A DNA stretch of 64,000 bases from Tachypleus tridentatus. Taxonomy: Eukaryota; Arthropoda; Merostomata; Xiphosura; Limulidae. Below the pieces are notes generated by a model. It saw only the letters and a program-made list of their open reading frames with translations. It was not told where the DNA came from and searched no databases. Of the stretch, positions 34,964-47,910 are shown piece after piece; the stretch's first letter is position 1, and every line of letters starts with the position of its first letter. The position numbers and the translations under genes are program-made. The DNA lies in assembly GCF_004210375.1 (NCBI RefSeq), contig NC_134837.1, positions 164,279,310 through 164,343,309 of the forward strand. Reading direction: 5' to 3'.

Positions 34964-37567
34964 GCAGGGTTATTCCATGTCAAATCATCCAGGGGCTACA
35001 GGTGACCCCCCACAGAATGTCTTGAAAAATTTGCATGTGCTCATCTACCCACATAATGAAACACTGCCAAAGATTAGATCAACATCTCTAATAGTTTCTG
35101 ATTTACAGCCCTGTAAAATTTAATTAATGCTTTGTTATTTTTGGCAAATTCATTTTTGGGCAACTTTGGCTGCTCAAAGCTGCAACAGTAATGGTGGTAG
35201 AAGGCTGAAATTTGTTACACTGACTGAAATAATCTCACAGAATTCAATAATGGTCTCAAACCAAGTTTATCTCTCTTAGGATTTGCATAGTGAGGCAGTA
35301 AAATCACCTGAAAACCCAAAATTGTAAAAAACATTGGTTTATGTAATAAGCCATACCTCTAAGACTTAATATGATACAAAGCTGAATTTTGTTTTCTAAT
35401 TTCCTATAACATATCAGTTGATAAATCAGCAACTGTTGTAATTAAAAGTCTATTAGATCTCCTGCAAAAAATTAAAATTTAGTTGCATGCAACTTTTTAT
35501 GATTTAGCTAAAAGTAGCCCTTCTTCAGGCCACAGTTTGACCATGTCACCAGTTATTCAGCCTTTTCAGATTTTTATCATATATTCTAACATCTCTGAAT
35601 ATGATCTACACAAAATCAGGATGGTGTTCAACCTACTTTTTGAGTTATAATTCTTTAAAGTATCCTCTGACCATACATTTTTTTATTCAAACAAAAATTC
35701 AGTTCAGGTGTGTTACTGTATGCAAATATATCCATACAATTGTGAAAAATACCTGTCAGAATTTTATTAATCCTACTGAAATATTCTAACCAGCCTTTCA
35801 CAATGTTAAATAATGAAGTTCTATGAAACAAGAAAGAATTAATTCATTTCTGAACAAGTTTATTGGCATAACTAGTTAGATCACATGGCAATGCAAATAT
35901 ATTGTGTATGCATTACAGTTATACAAATGGCTGAGTTTAAGATTCATAATATAATAAATACAAAGGTAAATCAGACACAAAAAGCGCAGTTTCACAACAG
36001 GGGATAACTTAGAAAGATTTTGGTCACACCAAACTGCAATAATCGTGACAATGAAATGTTTCAAAAACTACTTTGGTAATAAATTAGCTTTAACATCAAA
36101 TAAACATTGCTTTGTTCAGAGAGCTTAATAAATATCTGAAGTTTGAGTTTGATTATGTTGAGATCACTTTGAATTAGAACATAGTGGCAAGCACAACTGT
36201 CTTGCATGGTAGGTGCACTTCCAATATGTTGGAAAGGAATCCAGCTTTCATCTTCACAGGACCTTGCAGGCCATGAGAACAGTTCGTTTCTTGATGTCTT
36301 ATAAATGACACCAACACATCGGAATCTGTTCATCTGATCTATCTTTTATGTTTCCCACATACCATTCATGATCGTATACACATGCCACATATTTCCCTGG
36401 CTGATAATTGTCATTGCTATCTATAGACCCTATTTGAGCTGCTGCAGCATCACTTTCACTGCTACTACCAACAGTTACAACTGTGTACACATCATCATCT
36501 GATAGGCTTCTCATATACAATTTGTTGGTAGAATGGAGAATAAAGCTATGATGTGATCAAACTTTGCACAATTCTGCAGGACTGATTCCTGATTGACAAG
36601 AAAGAACTGAGTGCCCTGAATGTGGTCCTTTGCCCAATGGTACATATCAGAGACACTTAAAATTTGATAATTTATTATTTTTCACAACCTTGATTTTTTG
36701 AAGATCATGTTCAGAGATGTAAGAATATATGGTAAAGGCTGATTAGAATATTTCAATGGGATTTATCAATTATTTTAAAATGGTATGGATATATTTGCAT
36801 ACAGTAACACACCTGAATTGAAGTTTTGTTTTTTCAAGTAAACAACATATGGCCAGAGGATACTTTAAAAAATTATAACTCAAAAAGTAGGTTGAACACC
36901 ATTCTGATTTTTTTGTAGATCATATTCAGAGATGTTAGAATATACGATAAAAATCTGAAAAGGCTGAATAACTGGTGACATGGTCAAACTGTGGCCTGAA
37001 GTTGGGCTATTTTTAGCTAAATTATAAAAAGTTGCATGCAACTAAATTTTTTTACAGGAGATCTAATAGACTTTTAATTACAACAATTGCTGATTTATCG
37101 ACTGATATGTTATAGGAACTTAGAAAACAAAATTCAGTTTTGTATCATATTAAGTCTTAGAGGTATGGCTTGTTACATAAACCAATGTTTTTTTTTATGA
37201 TTTTGGGTTTTCAGGTGATTTTACTGCCTCACTATGCAAATTCTAAGACAGATAAGCTTGGTTTGAGACCATTATTGAATTCTGGGAGATTATTTCAGTC
37301 AGTGTAGCAAATTTCAGCCTTCTACCACCATTACTGTTGCAGCTTTAAGCAGCTAAAGTTGCCTGAATATGAATTCACCAAAAATAACAAAATATTAATG
37401 AAATTCTACAGGGCTGTAAATCAGAAACTATTAGAGATGTTGATATAATCTTTGGCAGTTTTTTATTATGTGGGTAGATGAGCACATGTGAATTTTTTCA
37501 AGGCATTCTGAGGGGTCACCTGGAAAATTTTCCAAAATCTGGATGATTTGACATGGAATGACCCAGC
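34964..37567. mobile_element. DNA element with inverted repeats of about 830 bp and an unfamiliar protein remnant
   Basis: The left arm (34964 to about 35795) begins GCAGGGTTATTCCATGTCAA. The right arm (about 36735 to 37567), reverse-complemented, begins GCTGGGTCATTCCATGTCAA. Both then follow each other for about 830 bp at high identity, for example atgtgctcatctaccca and tctaatagtttctgatttac. The 940-bp spacer carries a broken ORF on the - strand. Arms this long are unusual for a cut-and-paste transposon. Target duplication was not resolved. The class is unknown to me. Confidence 0.82.
36061..36520 (-). pseudogene. Frameshifted small protein of the long-inverted-repeat element
   Basis: Two overlapping - strand frames (36299-36520 and 36061-36333) join by a frameshift near 36310. 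The first has an acidic Ser-rich lead and then GKYVACVYDHEWYVGNIKD. The second continues FRCVGVIYKTSRNELFSWPA and then ESWIPFQHI. I have seen this pattern (Y-V-A-C-x-Y-D-x-x-W-x-V-G ... F-x-W-P ... D-x-x-x-W-V-P) at the C-terminus of uncharacterised repeat-encoded proteins of arthropods and cnidarians, but I cannot name it. No DDE or other transposase motif is left. Confidence 0.55.
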
Positions 37568-39469
37568 ATTTAACAAACCTATTTGAATTATAGTTGTATT
37601 TGTACATTCTATTTTAGTGACTTAAGCATTATTTTGTATTTAACATGCATTTAGGAAGGTAAATTAATATTACTATTGACAAAAAATGTAGAGAAAAATT
37701 CTCAGTTTCAGTAACAATCAGTTCTCTTGTCCAAAGTTGCTCGCAGGCACTTGTGTAATGTTTTCAACATGGATTATAGCATAAATAAAACTTAAAATTA
37801 AAATTAAATTGTATATAAAACAAGTAAGTGCAATAAATTGATTAATGTAAGATCCAATTTTGAAATAATGTTAATTACTGAAACAAGAAAGAAAATAGAA
37901 TTTTATTTCATAGTTTTCAAAATTTCAATGTCATTCTACATTGAAGATTTAGTTATAGTTAGTGTTAGGTACAAATAACAGCATGCGAAGCACAAACTTT
38001 TACCCAGGAGAACTTTTGATGTTCATTTAGGACGTTGTAGAAGTTATGCAAATTAGAAATAAAAATTCAGATGAAAAAGAAATATTTTTTGTAAAGAGAA
38101 TCAACTTGCATTCAGAACTTGTCAAACTGACTCAGTAGATTTGCAAAATCTTTATTAGAAATAATTTGGTAAATGTTTTTTTCTCTATACAGAATACTTG
38201 TAATATTAATTAAAAGCTCATTATTTTTTTTATTAAGATATATACATTGTTATCTAAAGCTTTGTGAAAACATCGATAGATTCACTGGACAAAAACTATC
38301 CAGATAGGATTAGTTTTTAAATTACTGTTGATTTATGCAATCCCTTACATTAAGAGTTTTATCTCTGATCAAATGATATTGGAATAAGTCATTATGATTA
38401 TTTATTATAGTACTATTTCATTGAGTAGAAATCTGCCTTAATAGGTTTTCGACATTAGGAAGGTTTTAAATGTTTAACTTTCTGTTATTCAACTTTTTTG
38501 CAGATAGGATTGAACTTTGAAAAATCTAAATTAGCAAACTGAATGTTCTTAATGTGATAATGTTACAGGACTTCACAATTTTGTAATTCCCCACCACACA
38601 CACCTTATTTGATTCCAAGAGGGACTATTGTGTTTAAAGAGCTATATGAGTTAGTGACAAAAATGTTGAATGCAATTATCACATATTGGCAATGCATATT
38701 CATCGTGATCTGATGCACATAGTTCATATAAAACTCATTGTACTGTTGAAATATAGATTACATTATGATCCATATGTATTTCACAGAATATAATTTACTA
38801 ACTGATAAAATATACAACTGTTCTGTTTGTTTCTAACCTATTACAAACAGTCTCTTGTGTTTAACTGTTCTTTGTGTGAAAAATGATGCTTGGTCCAAAT
38901 CTTGGACCAAAGATCTTTCCTTGCTAAGAGATACTACTTTGGTCAAGCAACTTGCATGGAGGTAGTATCTTGGTTTGAAGAAGTTATCAAAACTAGTTTT
39001 TAAAATCAATATAAAAGTCTGCAACAACTTGTATGCAGTCTTCTTTATTGTATAGCTACCGCCTGTAATTTGTAATTGCAATAAATTTTGATATTTGATT
39101 TTTGACTTTTAGTATTAATTAGATTCAGCAACAAATAAAATAAGATTTTTTGTACTTTTTTTGTCTTCAACATTGAGGCCTTCTAGTTTATTTATGATTG
39201 AGTACATGTTGTACATGATCAACTATAGATTCTTTATTAGTACACATATATAATGTATTTTGAATTTCGAACATTTCAGTAATGAAAGTATGGTATATTA
39301 GGTTCATCAGCAGTAAGGCATAGTAAACCAGAAAAATGCTAAAACTGCTTTTCCCAGTTATTTCTATTGCTAAACAATCAACATTTTCTTAATCTATAAA
39401 AATCACTTATAGGAACAATTGCAAAAGAAAAAAAACAATTTCTTACAAAGTTGTATTGTGTAAATAATA
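37568..39469 (+). other. Intron 4 between two DNA transposons, nothing certain
   Basis: AT-rich. The part 37980-38200 (for example gttgtagaagttatgcaaat) weakly resembles the 3' part of the TTAA repeat family and may be a degraded copy. Confidence 0.4.
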
Positions 39470-40377
39470 TGAGGGCTGTTAAAAAAATACGCGGACTGAC
39501 GTCATAAAACAAAATGTACTTTATTTAGAAGTTACAGGTCTGGGACCCCTTCAAAGTACTCCCCTCCCCAACGCACACACTTATCCCAACGGTGTTTCTA
39601 CTTGTTGAAACAGTCCTGGTACACTTCTTTTGTAATGTCCTCCATCTCCTTCGTCGCATTTGCCTTAATCTCGGGAATCGTCTCAAATCTTCTTCCTTTC
39701 AAGGGTCTTTTGAGTTTGGGGAACAAGAAAAAATTGCAAGGAGCAAGGTCAGGTGAGTAGAGGGGGTGGGGAAGAACAGTGATCGAGTGTTTGGCCAAAA
39801 ACTCACGAGTTCTGAGGCACAAATTTCGCAGCAACGCATTGCATCTTCAATTTTTCGGTCAAAATCTCATAACAAGAACCAACTGATATTCCACACTCTT
39901 CAGCAAGCTCCCTGACAGTCAGACGTCGATTTGCCTGCACCAGGGTGTTGATTTTGTCAACGTGTGGGTCGTCAGTTGACGTGGAAGGACGTCCAGGACG
40001 CTCGTCATCTTCAATGGACTGTCGATTATCCTTAAAACGTTCATGCCACTTGAAACATGCCGTACGCTTCATAGCAACATCACCGTAAGCCGTGTTAAGC
40101 ATAGCAAAAGCTTCAGTTGCAGATTTTCCAAGTTTAGCACAAAATTTCACAGCAAGTCGTTGCTCCTTCAGGTCATTCATTCTGAAATCCGCCAAACGAA
40201 AAAAATCGCACTTCACTTAAAACCGCGTAGCTGATACACAAATGAAGATATCTGCAATCGGGAAATGGCGTCGTAATCAGCTGATCTGTGCGAACCTAGC
40301 AACACCAAGCGGATTCCCCTGAAACCAACTGGAGCCGCGCAATTCAAACAGTCCGCGTATTTTTTTAACAGACCTAG
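39470..40377 (-). mobile_element. Mariner-type transposon, internally deleted
   Basis: The inverted ends share CTGTTAAAAAAATACGCGGA on both sides (left from 39476; right read in reverse). Both ends are flanked by TA (39468-39469 and 40378-40379). At 908 bp the element is about 400 bp shorter than a complete mariner (about 1.3 kb). It is clearly more GC-rich than the surrounding intron, with CpGs retained, and the ends are nearly identical, so it is young compared with the other transposons here. Confidence 0.95.
39598..40216 (-). pseudogene. Mariner transposase with central deletion and third catalytic Asp lost
   Basis: The N-terminal part (40216-39803) is open and contains the paired helix-turn-helix region: MNDLKEQRLAVKFCAKLGKS, ACFKWHERFKDNRQSIEDDE, RPGRPSTS, RRLTVRELAEECGISVGSCY. 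It then passes abruptly to the C-terminal part in another frame (39834-39598): REFLAKHSITVLPHPLYSPD and LAPCNFFLFPKLKRPLKGRR. The central block with the first two Asps of the DD34D triad is gone. In the C-terminal block LAPCNFFLF, Asn stands where the third Asp (CDFFLF) is expected. It cannot be active. Confidence 0.93.
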
Positions 40378-41033
40378 TAATAAAGAGTTGAGGACTCAAG
40401 TATGTTAGTTGTTAAAATGTGCATTTTCAACAAAAAGTTTCAAGAAGGTATCATTATCAGCAATTGAAGTATTGTCTGTAAATTTACTTTGTGCATTCAG
40501 CATATAAGTTGTAACACTAGTGTACTTAAGTAAGCTTACCGACCAGTAAAGATCATTTATGAAAAGTATGTACGGAAACAGGTATTGTAAGGGAAAATGC
40601 TCTTTCTTTATGAGGTAAAGTATTTAATGGTCTGGTATTTGTTTGACACTTAATTATCTTGGGTAAATGGTGTAACAATATCTCATTCATAACATTTTTA
40701 TAGGAGTCTTTTAAGGAAACTGGGTGTCTGTGATGCTATGGTATCTAGCTACAACCTATAGAAAAATTGTGCTATTTTATTATATTTAAGTGCAAGTGCA
40801 AAAAAATTGACACTAAGAAAAACTTGATAATTCTTAATTTCTGAATAAAATTAAAAATTCAGACTTTATGCAGAAATAAATCTGTTAACAAATAACTACA
40901 TTATTTAATAATACATACATACCACCTAGCCTTAACAAAAATTCATAATAAAAAAGTTTGAAAGTGCTATATATAACCAGAAGTGCTGAGCTCTTCCATA
41001 GATGAAATATTTTTTTTTGTCTTGGTAAACAAC
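40378..41033 (+). other. Intron 4, nothing recognised
   Basis: AT-rich stretch between the mariner element and a TTAA repeat. Confidence 0.5.
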
Positions 41034-41037
41034 TTTA

Positions 41038-42312
41038 ACCCTTTCGCAACAGGTGGATTTTAATCACCACCCTTACAATATGAATGAAAGTTAGTGTAAG
41101 CCACTTATTATAAAATTCTCATTGCTCAAACAAACCAGAATTTTTTGTAGACTTGAATTTTATTTGGTTTCAGAGCTATTAAATAGAAAGTTAGACCCCT
41201 CTTGTCACACACATCTTTCTCTTTCCCTTACTCTTAATAGTATATTATGTATAACCAATAGAAAGCCAAAGTTTACATCCATCAAATCATGTATTATATT
41301 GCATTATTTTCTGAACATAGAATTGTGATATTCTCTGTTAGTACAAGCTTCACTCCCATAGGAAAGATGACTATGTTGGATGAATTTGTAATGGCCCTTG
41401 TCGCATAGTTAGAAAGCCAAAAAATTGTGATAGCAGAAATATTTTGTTTTTTGCATGTTATCCTTTTATGTTTTTAGGTGTATGATTTACTTTAAAAAAA
41501 AATTTGTACATTTCTACTATTTGTATAAAAACAAGTAAAACTGTCATTGGAAATCAACAGCAAAATAAAAGAAGACCCAGATAAGTACTTTATTTTTTGT
41601 TTTTTGTGTTTATTCTTTATTTATTAATACAAAAGTAACTAAGATGTAGGCTAGTTAAAGTTAGATCAGCGAAATTGTATTAATAGAAATATATTGTGAG
41701 GCAAGCACATGAGTAAATTGAACTCAGATTAACTCATGGGGAGTTAATGTAATTTGAGCTCCATGTTCTCCAAGCAATTTACAACTTACAGTAAGTTGTT
41801 TGAAGGGAAATAAAACAATAATTTAAGCATTAATAGATGTATATAATTATGAGTTGAAAGCTACTTAGGATAAATGAATATAGTTTTATGTTACAATTTT
41901 AAGTCATTCTAGAAAAGAAAATGATAATATAGAATTTTTTTTTATTTTGATTATGAATTTGGTCAAGTTGACCAACCCCATACAGAGTTAAGGTAGAAAA
42001 AATAATAGAGAAAATATAGAATTTTACTGAAAACAAACATTTTAAGCACTATAGGAAGTTTTAGATTACACAATTAATATTTGAGATGTTTGAGACAAAA
42101 ATCGTTTTATAATCTTAGCATGATATTCACTTTGTACTCAGGCTAGTAACAAAACAGAATCAATATACTCACAAAGAAATCTTTACTGAAAAACTTATTT
42201 TATCAACCAAATTTGTGAAGATATACACACTTTATTAAGCATTGTAGTGTAAATACTTAATGTGTGTTAATGTGTGTATGAATGTGTTTTATACCAAGCC
42301 TGTCGTGAAAGG
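41038..42312 (+). mobile_element. TTAA-flanked repeat family, complete copy 3
   Basis: The element is bounded by TTAA on both sides (41034-41037 and 42313-42316) and by inverted ends CCCTTTCGCAACAGG and, reverse-complemented, CCCTTTCACGACAGG. Length 1275 bp. No coding frame. TTAA target duplication with CCC... ends is the signature of piggyBac-type elements, so this is best read as a non-autonomous piggyBac relative. The internal segment gaccaaccccatacagagtt is shared, in either orientation, by most other copies in the window. Confidence 0.88.
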
Positions 42313-42316
42313 GTTA

Positions 42317-43825
42317 ATGGAAAATTAGAATACTACATGAAATAATGAGTTTGTTTACTTACACATTTTTACTAAATTTTTTTAGGTTTGATAGCTTAAT
42401 CAATATTGTTAAATATTAATCTTAAAACTATTACAAACATATTTTCAGTGTTTGAAAATTTTAGAATTACTCCATTCTATTTTGCTAACATTGAACAATG
42501 CAAATTTCGTTTTTATTTGTCATTAAAGTTGAGTATCTTCAGAGAGAGATGTAAAAGTGATGCCTGATGTCTAATCTGGAAAACTGCCATAATTCTGCCA
42601 AAATAATTAATCAATACAAAAATCTAATGTAAGTTTTTCATCTCTTTTCATTTCACCATGGTAAAGATTCTTGCTTTACACACTGCTCATGTAATAAGTG
42701 TCTTAAAATTGTAGAATCTTTTCCAGAAAGGATCATAGAATTTTTAATGGTTTTGTCCTAATTAATGGAGTTGTAACAGCATTTTTTTCTTCTGTGATAT
42801 GTGCATTATTTTCAAGGATTGCTAGCTAGTTAACACCAATTAAAAGAACCATTAACAAATAATCTAAATTTTATTTAAATGATCAGTTAATTATATGATA
42901 CGAATTTGACAAGCACTTTTTGTTTTGTACTTTTCTAGTAGCTTGTAGTTTGCACTTTTGCCATATTATTTTACCAAGTATAGTCACTTGTTGGTTTTGG
43001 GCCTCTTTATCATGTATGTGTTTTGGAGAACATATATTTTTCATCTGGAGTATGGTGTATCTCTGAAGTGAAACCTGTCGTACATACTTCTAGAAAAAAA
43101 AAAAGTAACATTAGCTCAGTTTGTTTACACTTTTTAATTTGTGTGTGTGTGTGTATATATATATGTATGTATATCGTGGGATGTGTCTTCTGTAGTATAA
43201 AATAACATTAGTTTGATTTTCACATGACAAAACAAATGAATAGAAGGTTCTTGGTAACTCTTACTGTATTCAACAAGAGCAATCAGAGAGATTGCATACA
43301 CTCACTCAGCTGCTCCATTTCAAGACTGAATGCATATATTTTGAATAACTTAAAATTTCACCTTCAGAATCTGAAAATGCTCCCATTGAGAATGATCAAT
43401 GATCCAGATAATTTTTTTGTAGTGTGATGGGGAGTCACCTGTTTGCATCAAAGGGCAAGGGTAATAAATTTGTCATGACTTTCAGCAGTAATTTTCCATA
43501 TTGACTTACTTAACTTTTGCATTTCAGTGAATGTTTTTACTGCACTTTCATTGAGAACACAAACTTACTACATTTACAGTTACTTTAGCTTATTATTACT
43601 TGTTCAAAAATAATGTATCTGTCTATTATCATTGAGGTGAAATATTTTTGCATGTAACTAAATATTTTGTATGTACTGAGCCAGGTACAGCTAATAAATG
43701 TATTTACTTTCAATTTGTATTTATACATGTTATAGCTGATTGCTTATCTTGAATCTTGATAATGTATTTAATCAGTTACAGGAAATTTATTTAAAGAAGA
43801 AACAACTAATTACTGATTAAAATTT
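42317..43825 (+). other. Intron 4 before coding exon 5, nothing recognised
   Basis: It contains a short GT/TA microsatellite at 43141-43164. Small open frames only. Confidence 0.5.
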
Positions 43826-43899
43826 TTGACAATTTCTTTTTTGTATGTCCTTCTATTGATTGATAATTTTAAAAGAAATTTTAACATTTACCCTTCTAG

Positions 43900-44066
43900 C
43901 ATCATTCATAAAGAACCAACTCGGCAAATTTTTGGTAGACAAATAGCAACAAGAGCTGGAGATCATCGTAGGAGGGATAATGGATATAGTACCTGGAGAG
44001 GAGATTGTCATGAGGGGTATGGCAAAGGGGGAAGCTGCTATAATGGAGAGAGAAGATTTAATAGAA
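43900..44066 (+). CDS. EIF4ENIF1: 4E-T coding exon 5 (residues 174-229), Arg/Gly-rich
   Basis: The acceptor is cccttctag and the donor is a consensus gtaagt. The exon completes codon 174 as AGC and encodes SIIHKEPTRQIFGRQIATRA followed by a Gly/Arg/Tyr-rich tail ending in GERRFNR. Vertebrate 4E-T has an Arg/Asp-rich region with its nuclear localisation signal between the QRRSF block and the EPEW block. The basic clusters here (HRRRD, GERRFNR) may play the same part, but alignment in this region is poor. The exon ends one base into codon 230. Confidence 0.88.
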
Positions 44067-44369
44067 GTAAGTATAGAATATTTGATAAAACTTATTAATT
44101 TAATAGCTTTTTAGGATAACCTTTGGCTCCCTTTAAATATTAACACTATTCATGTGGGCTTCATCTGATCAACTAAGTTCATTACTATTTTGTATTACAG
44201 TTTCCATGCTATAACTTTCAATACAGTGCATGTATCTCTGCATAGTTTGGTAGATTTATACACATAAAACATTAGATTATTTAGTTAAGTATTTTTATAA
44301 AAGATTTTTCTATGAATATATTGAGTAGTTTTGTTAACTGGCCTGAATGTAAAGTGATTTTTGTGTTAA

Positions 44370-45590
44370 GAATAAAAATACTTCTATTAATCTTAAAGTT
44401 TTCAACTTTCATTTTGTAATCTCTAAAATCTCCTAAAGAAATTAAAAAAACTGTATATTTTATGTTATTTTCTCTACCCTAACTCTGTATGGTCTCTTTG
44501 ATCAACCTCATAATCACCCAAAAAAAAATCAAAATAAATATGAATTACCCTTTTTCACTTTCTAGAATGACTCCACATTGTAACATGAAACCACATTTGA
44601 CTATTTTAAATTTTTAACCTTGTAACAGTGTACATCTGATTATACATAAATGTAATTGATGTGTTGCTATTTCAATCATGTCTAAATTAATATTCTCACC
44701 ATAAAATTTATAAATAAGTTAGCAAATAAGGAGCTTGTGGAATCATGTAAAACATGTTTGCCAACATACCTTGTAAAAATTAATATTTTTATCTAACCTA
44801 AAAAATTTCTAATTTTTACATTTAATTACTTTTATAATAATAAATAATATACATGAAAAACTAGAAATAGAGTACTTACCTTATTTGTTTGGTTTTTTTT
44901 ATATTTATTTAGTTAATGTCCCAAAGAATACAGAATAATAATATGCAAAAAACAGACAATGTGTCATAAGTACCACAAGTTTTCTGGCTTTCTAACTGTG
45001 TGACAAGAGCTGTTTAAAATGCCATTAATCTTGTTGAGGTATTTCTTGTGGTAATAAAGTTTGCACTGGAAGCAAAATACAGTTCTCTGTACAGAAAACA
45101 ATGTAATAAAATATGTTGTTTGATAGGTTAAAACTTTGACTTTTTATAGGTTATAAACAATGTAGCATTAAACATTAGAAAGAATGATTAGCAATTTCTG
45201 AAAAATAGGATGTGAGTTAATGGTGTAATTTGTGTCTGAATTTCTATTTCATAGGTCTGTAATTAAATAATTAATATTGAAGGGTACAAAAATTATGCTT
45301 TGCCTAAACAGTGACAATATTATAAAAAGTAATTTATATTAAACTTCATACCTCTTAGAGGAGTGCAAGTAAGTTAAAGAAAAAGAGTTACCTTGTCAGC
45401 AAATGTTATAATTCTCACACTAGAAGAAATTGAAGATTTTTTAAATAGTGTTTTTTTCATATTAGGAACTTAAAATGTAGGTAGCATTAAAATTTTAATT
45501 ACTAGCTATGTTTTATGTCAATGTTTTTATATACCATGATAAGAGAATAGTTTAATTAAATTTTGAATGTAACTCACTAAAACTTCTTGA
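44370..45590 (-). mobile_element. TTAA-flanked repeat family, - strand copy 4
   Basis: It carries the reverse complement of the family core (ttattttctctaccctaact, then ctgtatggtctctttgatca) and then follows the - strand copy at 30700 closely. Shared stretches include taactgtgtgacaagagctg and atttcttgtggtaataaag. The ends are not resolved. Confidence 0.68.
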
Positions 45591-45762
45591 CATAAAACAA
45601 AATGCCAGTTTAACAACAGTTAACAGATTTATAAAGTATGAGGAAAATATTTAAAATGTTATTGTTTATACAGCAAAATAAGCAAATGTCATTCAAGGTA
45701 AATATTATAATAAATTGCTATGTTTCTTTTTAACTTAAAGCGTTTTAATAGTTAATCATTAA

Positions 45763-46860
45763 CCCTTTCCAACCCAGGATGACAAAATTGACAACCATCT
45801 GATTGACTGAGTGAAAATAGACATATAATAAGTATTTTGCATAATTTTATAAAAATTTTATTAAACAACTTTATTGTCAATCTACACAAATAAACATGAC
45901 ATAAAAACTTAGTTTATAATTATTATTTTAAAATTTAGAAAGTTTTAATTTCTTAACATAAAAGAAAACATTTAAAAATGCTTTATATTAATTTATCATA
46001 AGACATGGCTCTACTCTAAACTGTTAAGTTTATATTTTAGTATGTGTTTAATAGAGTGTATATAGTGTCTAACCACTTTTAAATTTAAACTTCATTTATT
46101 ACCAAGTTAGAATGTAAAATAAGAACCTCCATCTTTTCTCTTTGCCTACCAGAGAAGCCCCTCCTGTCTTTTTCATTCTCTGAAAGCCACTTATTTTTTA
46201 TCAGTACCTTTTTAAAGCCAATAGAAAGACCAGGTCCTGAATCATTCAAGCCAAACAATTGTCTTTAAATTTGTAGAGAAAAGCCATAATTTATTAGGAG
46301 GAGTTGAAAGGTGTTGTTAACTAAAATTGCTGTTACAAACAGAAATGAAGTTTTGTAAGTTTTTTATAGCTTAATTAGAAATCCAGGTAATTATAACAAG
46401 TTTTTAATATCCTTTTCTGGTATTTGATAACTTTTGTCTGCTCCAGTGTGAGAGAATCAAAAAGGCTTACAGCAAAGCTAGGCAAATAGTACATGCAAGT
46501 GCATATCAATTTCATAATACAAGTATTATGAATCATTCTTTTTATGCATAGTTTTTAATTTATTGTTATGTTTTAACAATAAATAACTGACTTTTTAGTA
46601 ACTATGAGTAAATAGCAATACTATATGGCAACGAAAATGTCATTGTAGCTAACAAAATATTGGTTTGCTTGCTACAGAATTATGCTTTTGGTCAGTTTTA
46701 CCATAGTTATAAATTTAACTACGAAACCATTTCTGCAGTTCATTTTAATGATAAATAAGTTACAGAGAAATCCAGTGAATTAGAATTAAAATTTTCATAA
46801 GTTTTATTGAATAAAACTTTCAAAGATATATAAACTAGTGAAAGTAGATAATCAGCACTT
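45763..46860 (+). mobile_element. TTAA-flanked repeat family, copy 5
   Basis: It starts after TTAA (45759-45762) with CCCTTTCCAACCCAGGATGA. Shared stretches include caactttattgtcaatctac (also at about 56810) and aatgtaaaataagaacctcc (compare 62160). The right end is uncertain. Confidence 0.55.
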
Positions 46861-47065
46861 TAAGATAATTAAATATTATTCAAATGAGGAATGCTTCAGA
46901 TAATCTAAGCTTGAATGTAAATATATGGTTTGCTTTTAATGTTGAAATTTTGAATCACTGTAATTAAATTATGGATTAAATGTTATATATTGGAAATATT
47001 TATAACCAAGGATATTTGTTAAGTTTATAATATTTTGTTTGTGCTGTAAAGCATATAATCAGTAA

Positions 47066-47252
47066 ATGAAAAATTGCATTGTAAAATAGGATAACATACA
47101 TGCAAAGCTTATCATATCTTTGTATAAAATGTCTATAAATTACACGTGTATATTATCCTATTTGATGAAAAATTGCATTGTAAACTACGATAATATACAT
47201 GCAAAGCTTATCATATCTTTGTATAAAATGTCTATAAATTACACGTGCATAT
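47066..47252. repeat. 99-bp tandem duplication
   Basis: Copies 47066-47152 and 47165-47251 share atgcaaagcttatcatatct and ttgtataaaatgtctataaa, with three to four differences near the start. Period 99 bp. Confidence 0.92.
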
Positions 47253-47910
47253 ATTTCTAATTGTATTGAAGTTCCTTATTTTTAATTTTTGTAGTATTCT
47301 GTGCACACTATAAAATTCTTTTATTGGTCAAGTATAGTTCTTTTAGCTAGGGTTAAAGCTTCTGTCTTAAAACCAGTTGAAGAATATTGTTAATGTGATT
47401 TTCAGAAGTAATGTGTTTTATAATGTTCCTGTTTAGTTAGCAGGTGTGCTTATTACTTATGTTGTTTAACAAGCTAATGTTGTAAGAATTACATTAATAA
47501 AGTAGGTAAAATGGAATAACTCCTTAAATTTCTGTAAGAATAATGTACAAGTATTTAGAAAGGTGTGTATGTGTAGAATCTTAATGATTATTGTTTTCAG
47601 ATATCATTTTAAGATTATATAGTGTTTGTTGGGTCATAGAAAGAGAATGCAAATGCTTCTTTAATTTTAACATAGTTGTATCTTAGTCTTGTATTGTAAT
47701 TTTCTTTCTGTCATGAAGAAGAATAAGTGTAATTAAAACTATAATTATGTAATAAACTGTTAATATTTTAGTTATAATCTAGACAACTGCTTTGTGTTGT
47801 TTGTATGTTAGTTTTGTGAAGCTGTATATGTTTTAAATTAAACCTTAATTTTTATTGACTAAAATCAGAACTTGGTACAAAGACTAAATAATGTTTGGGA
47901 TGTATCTTAA

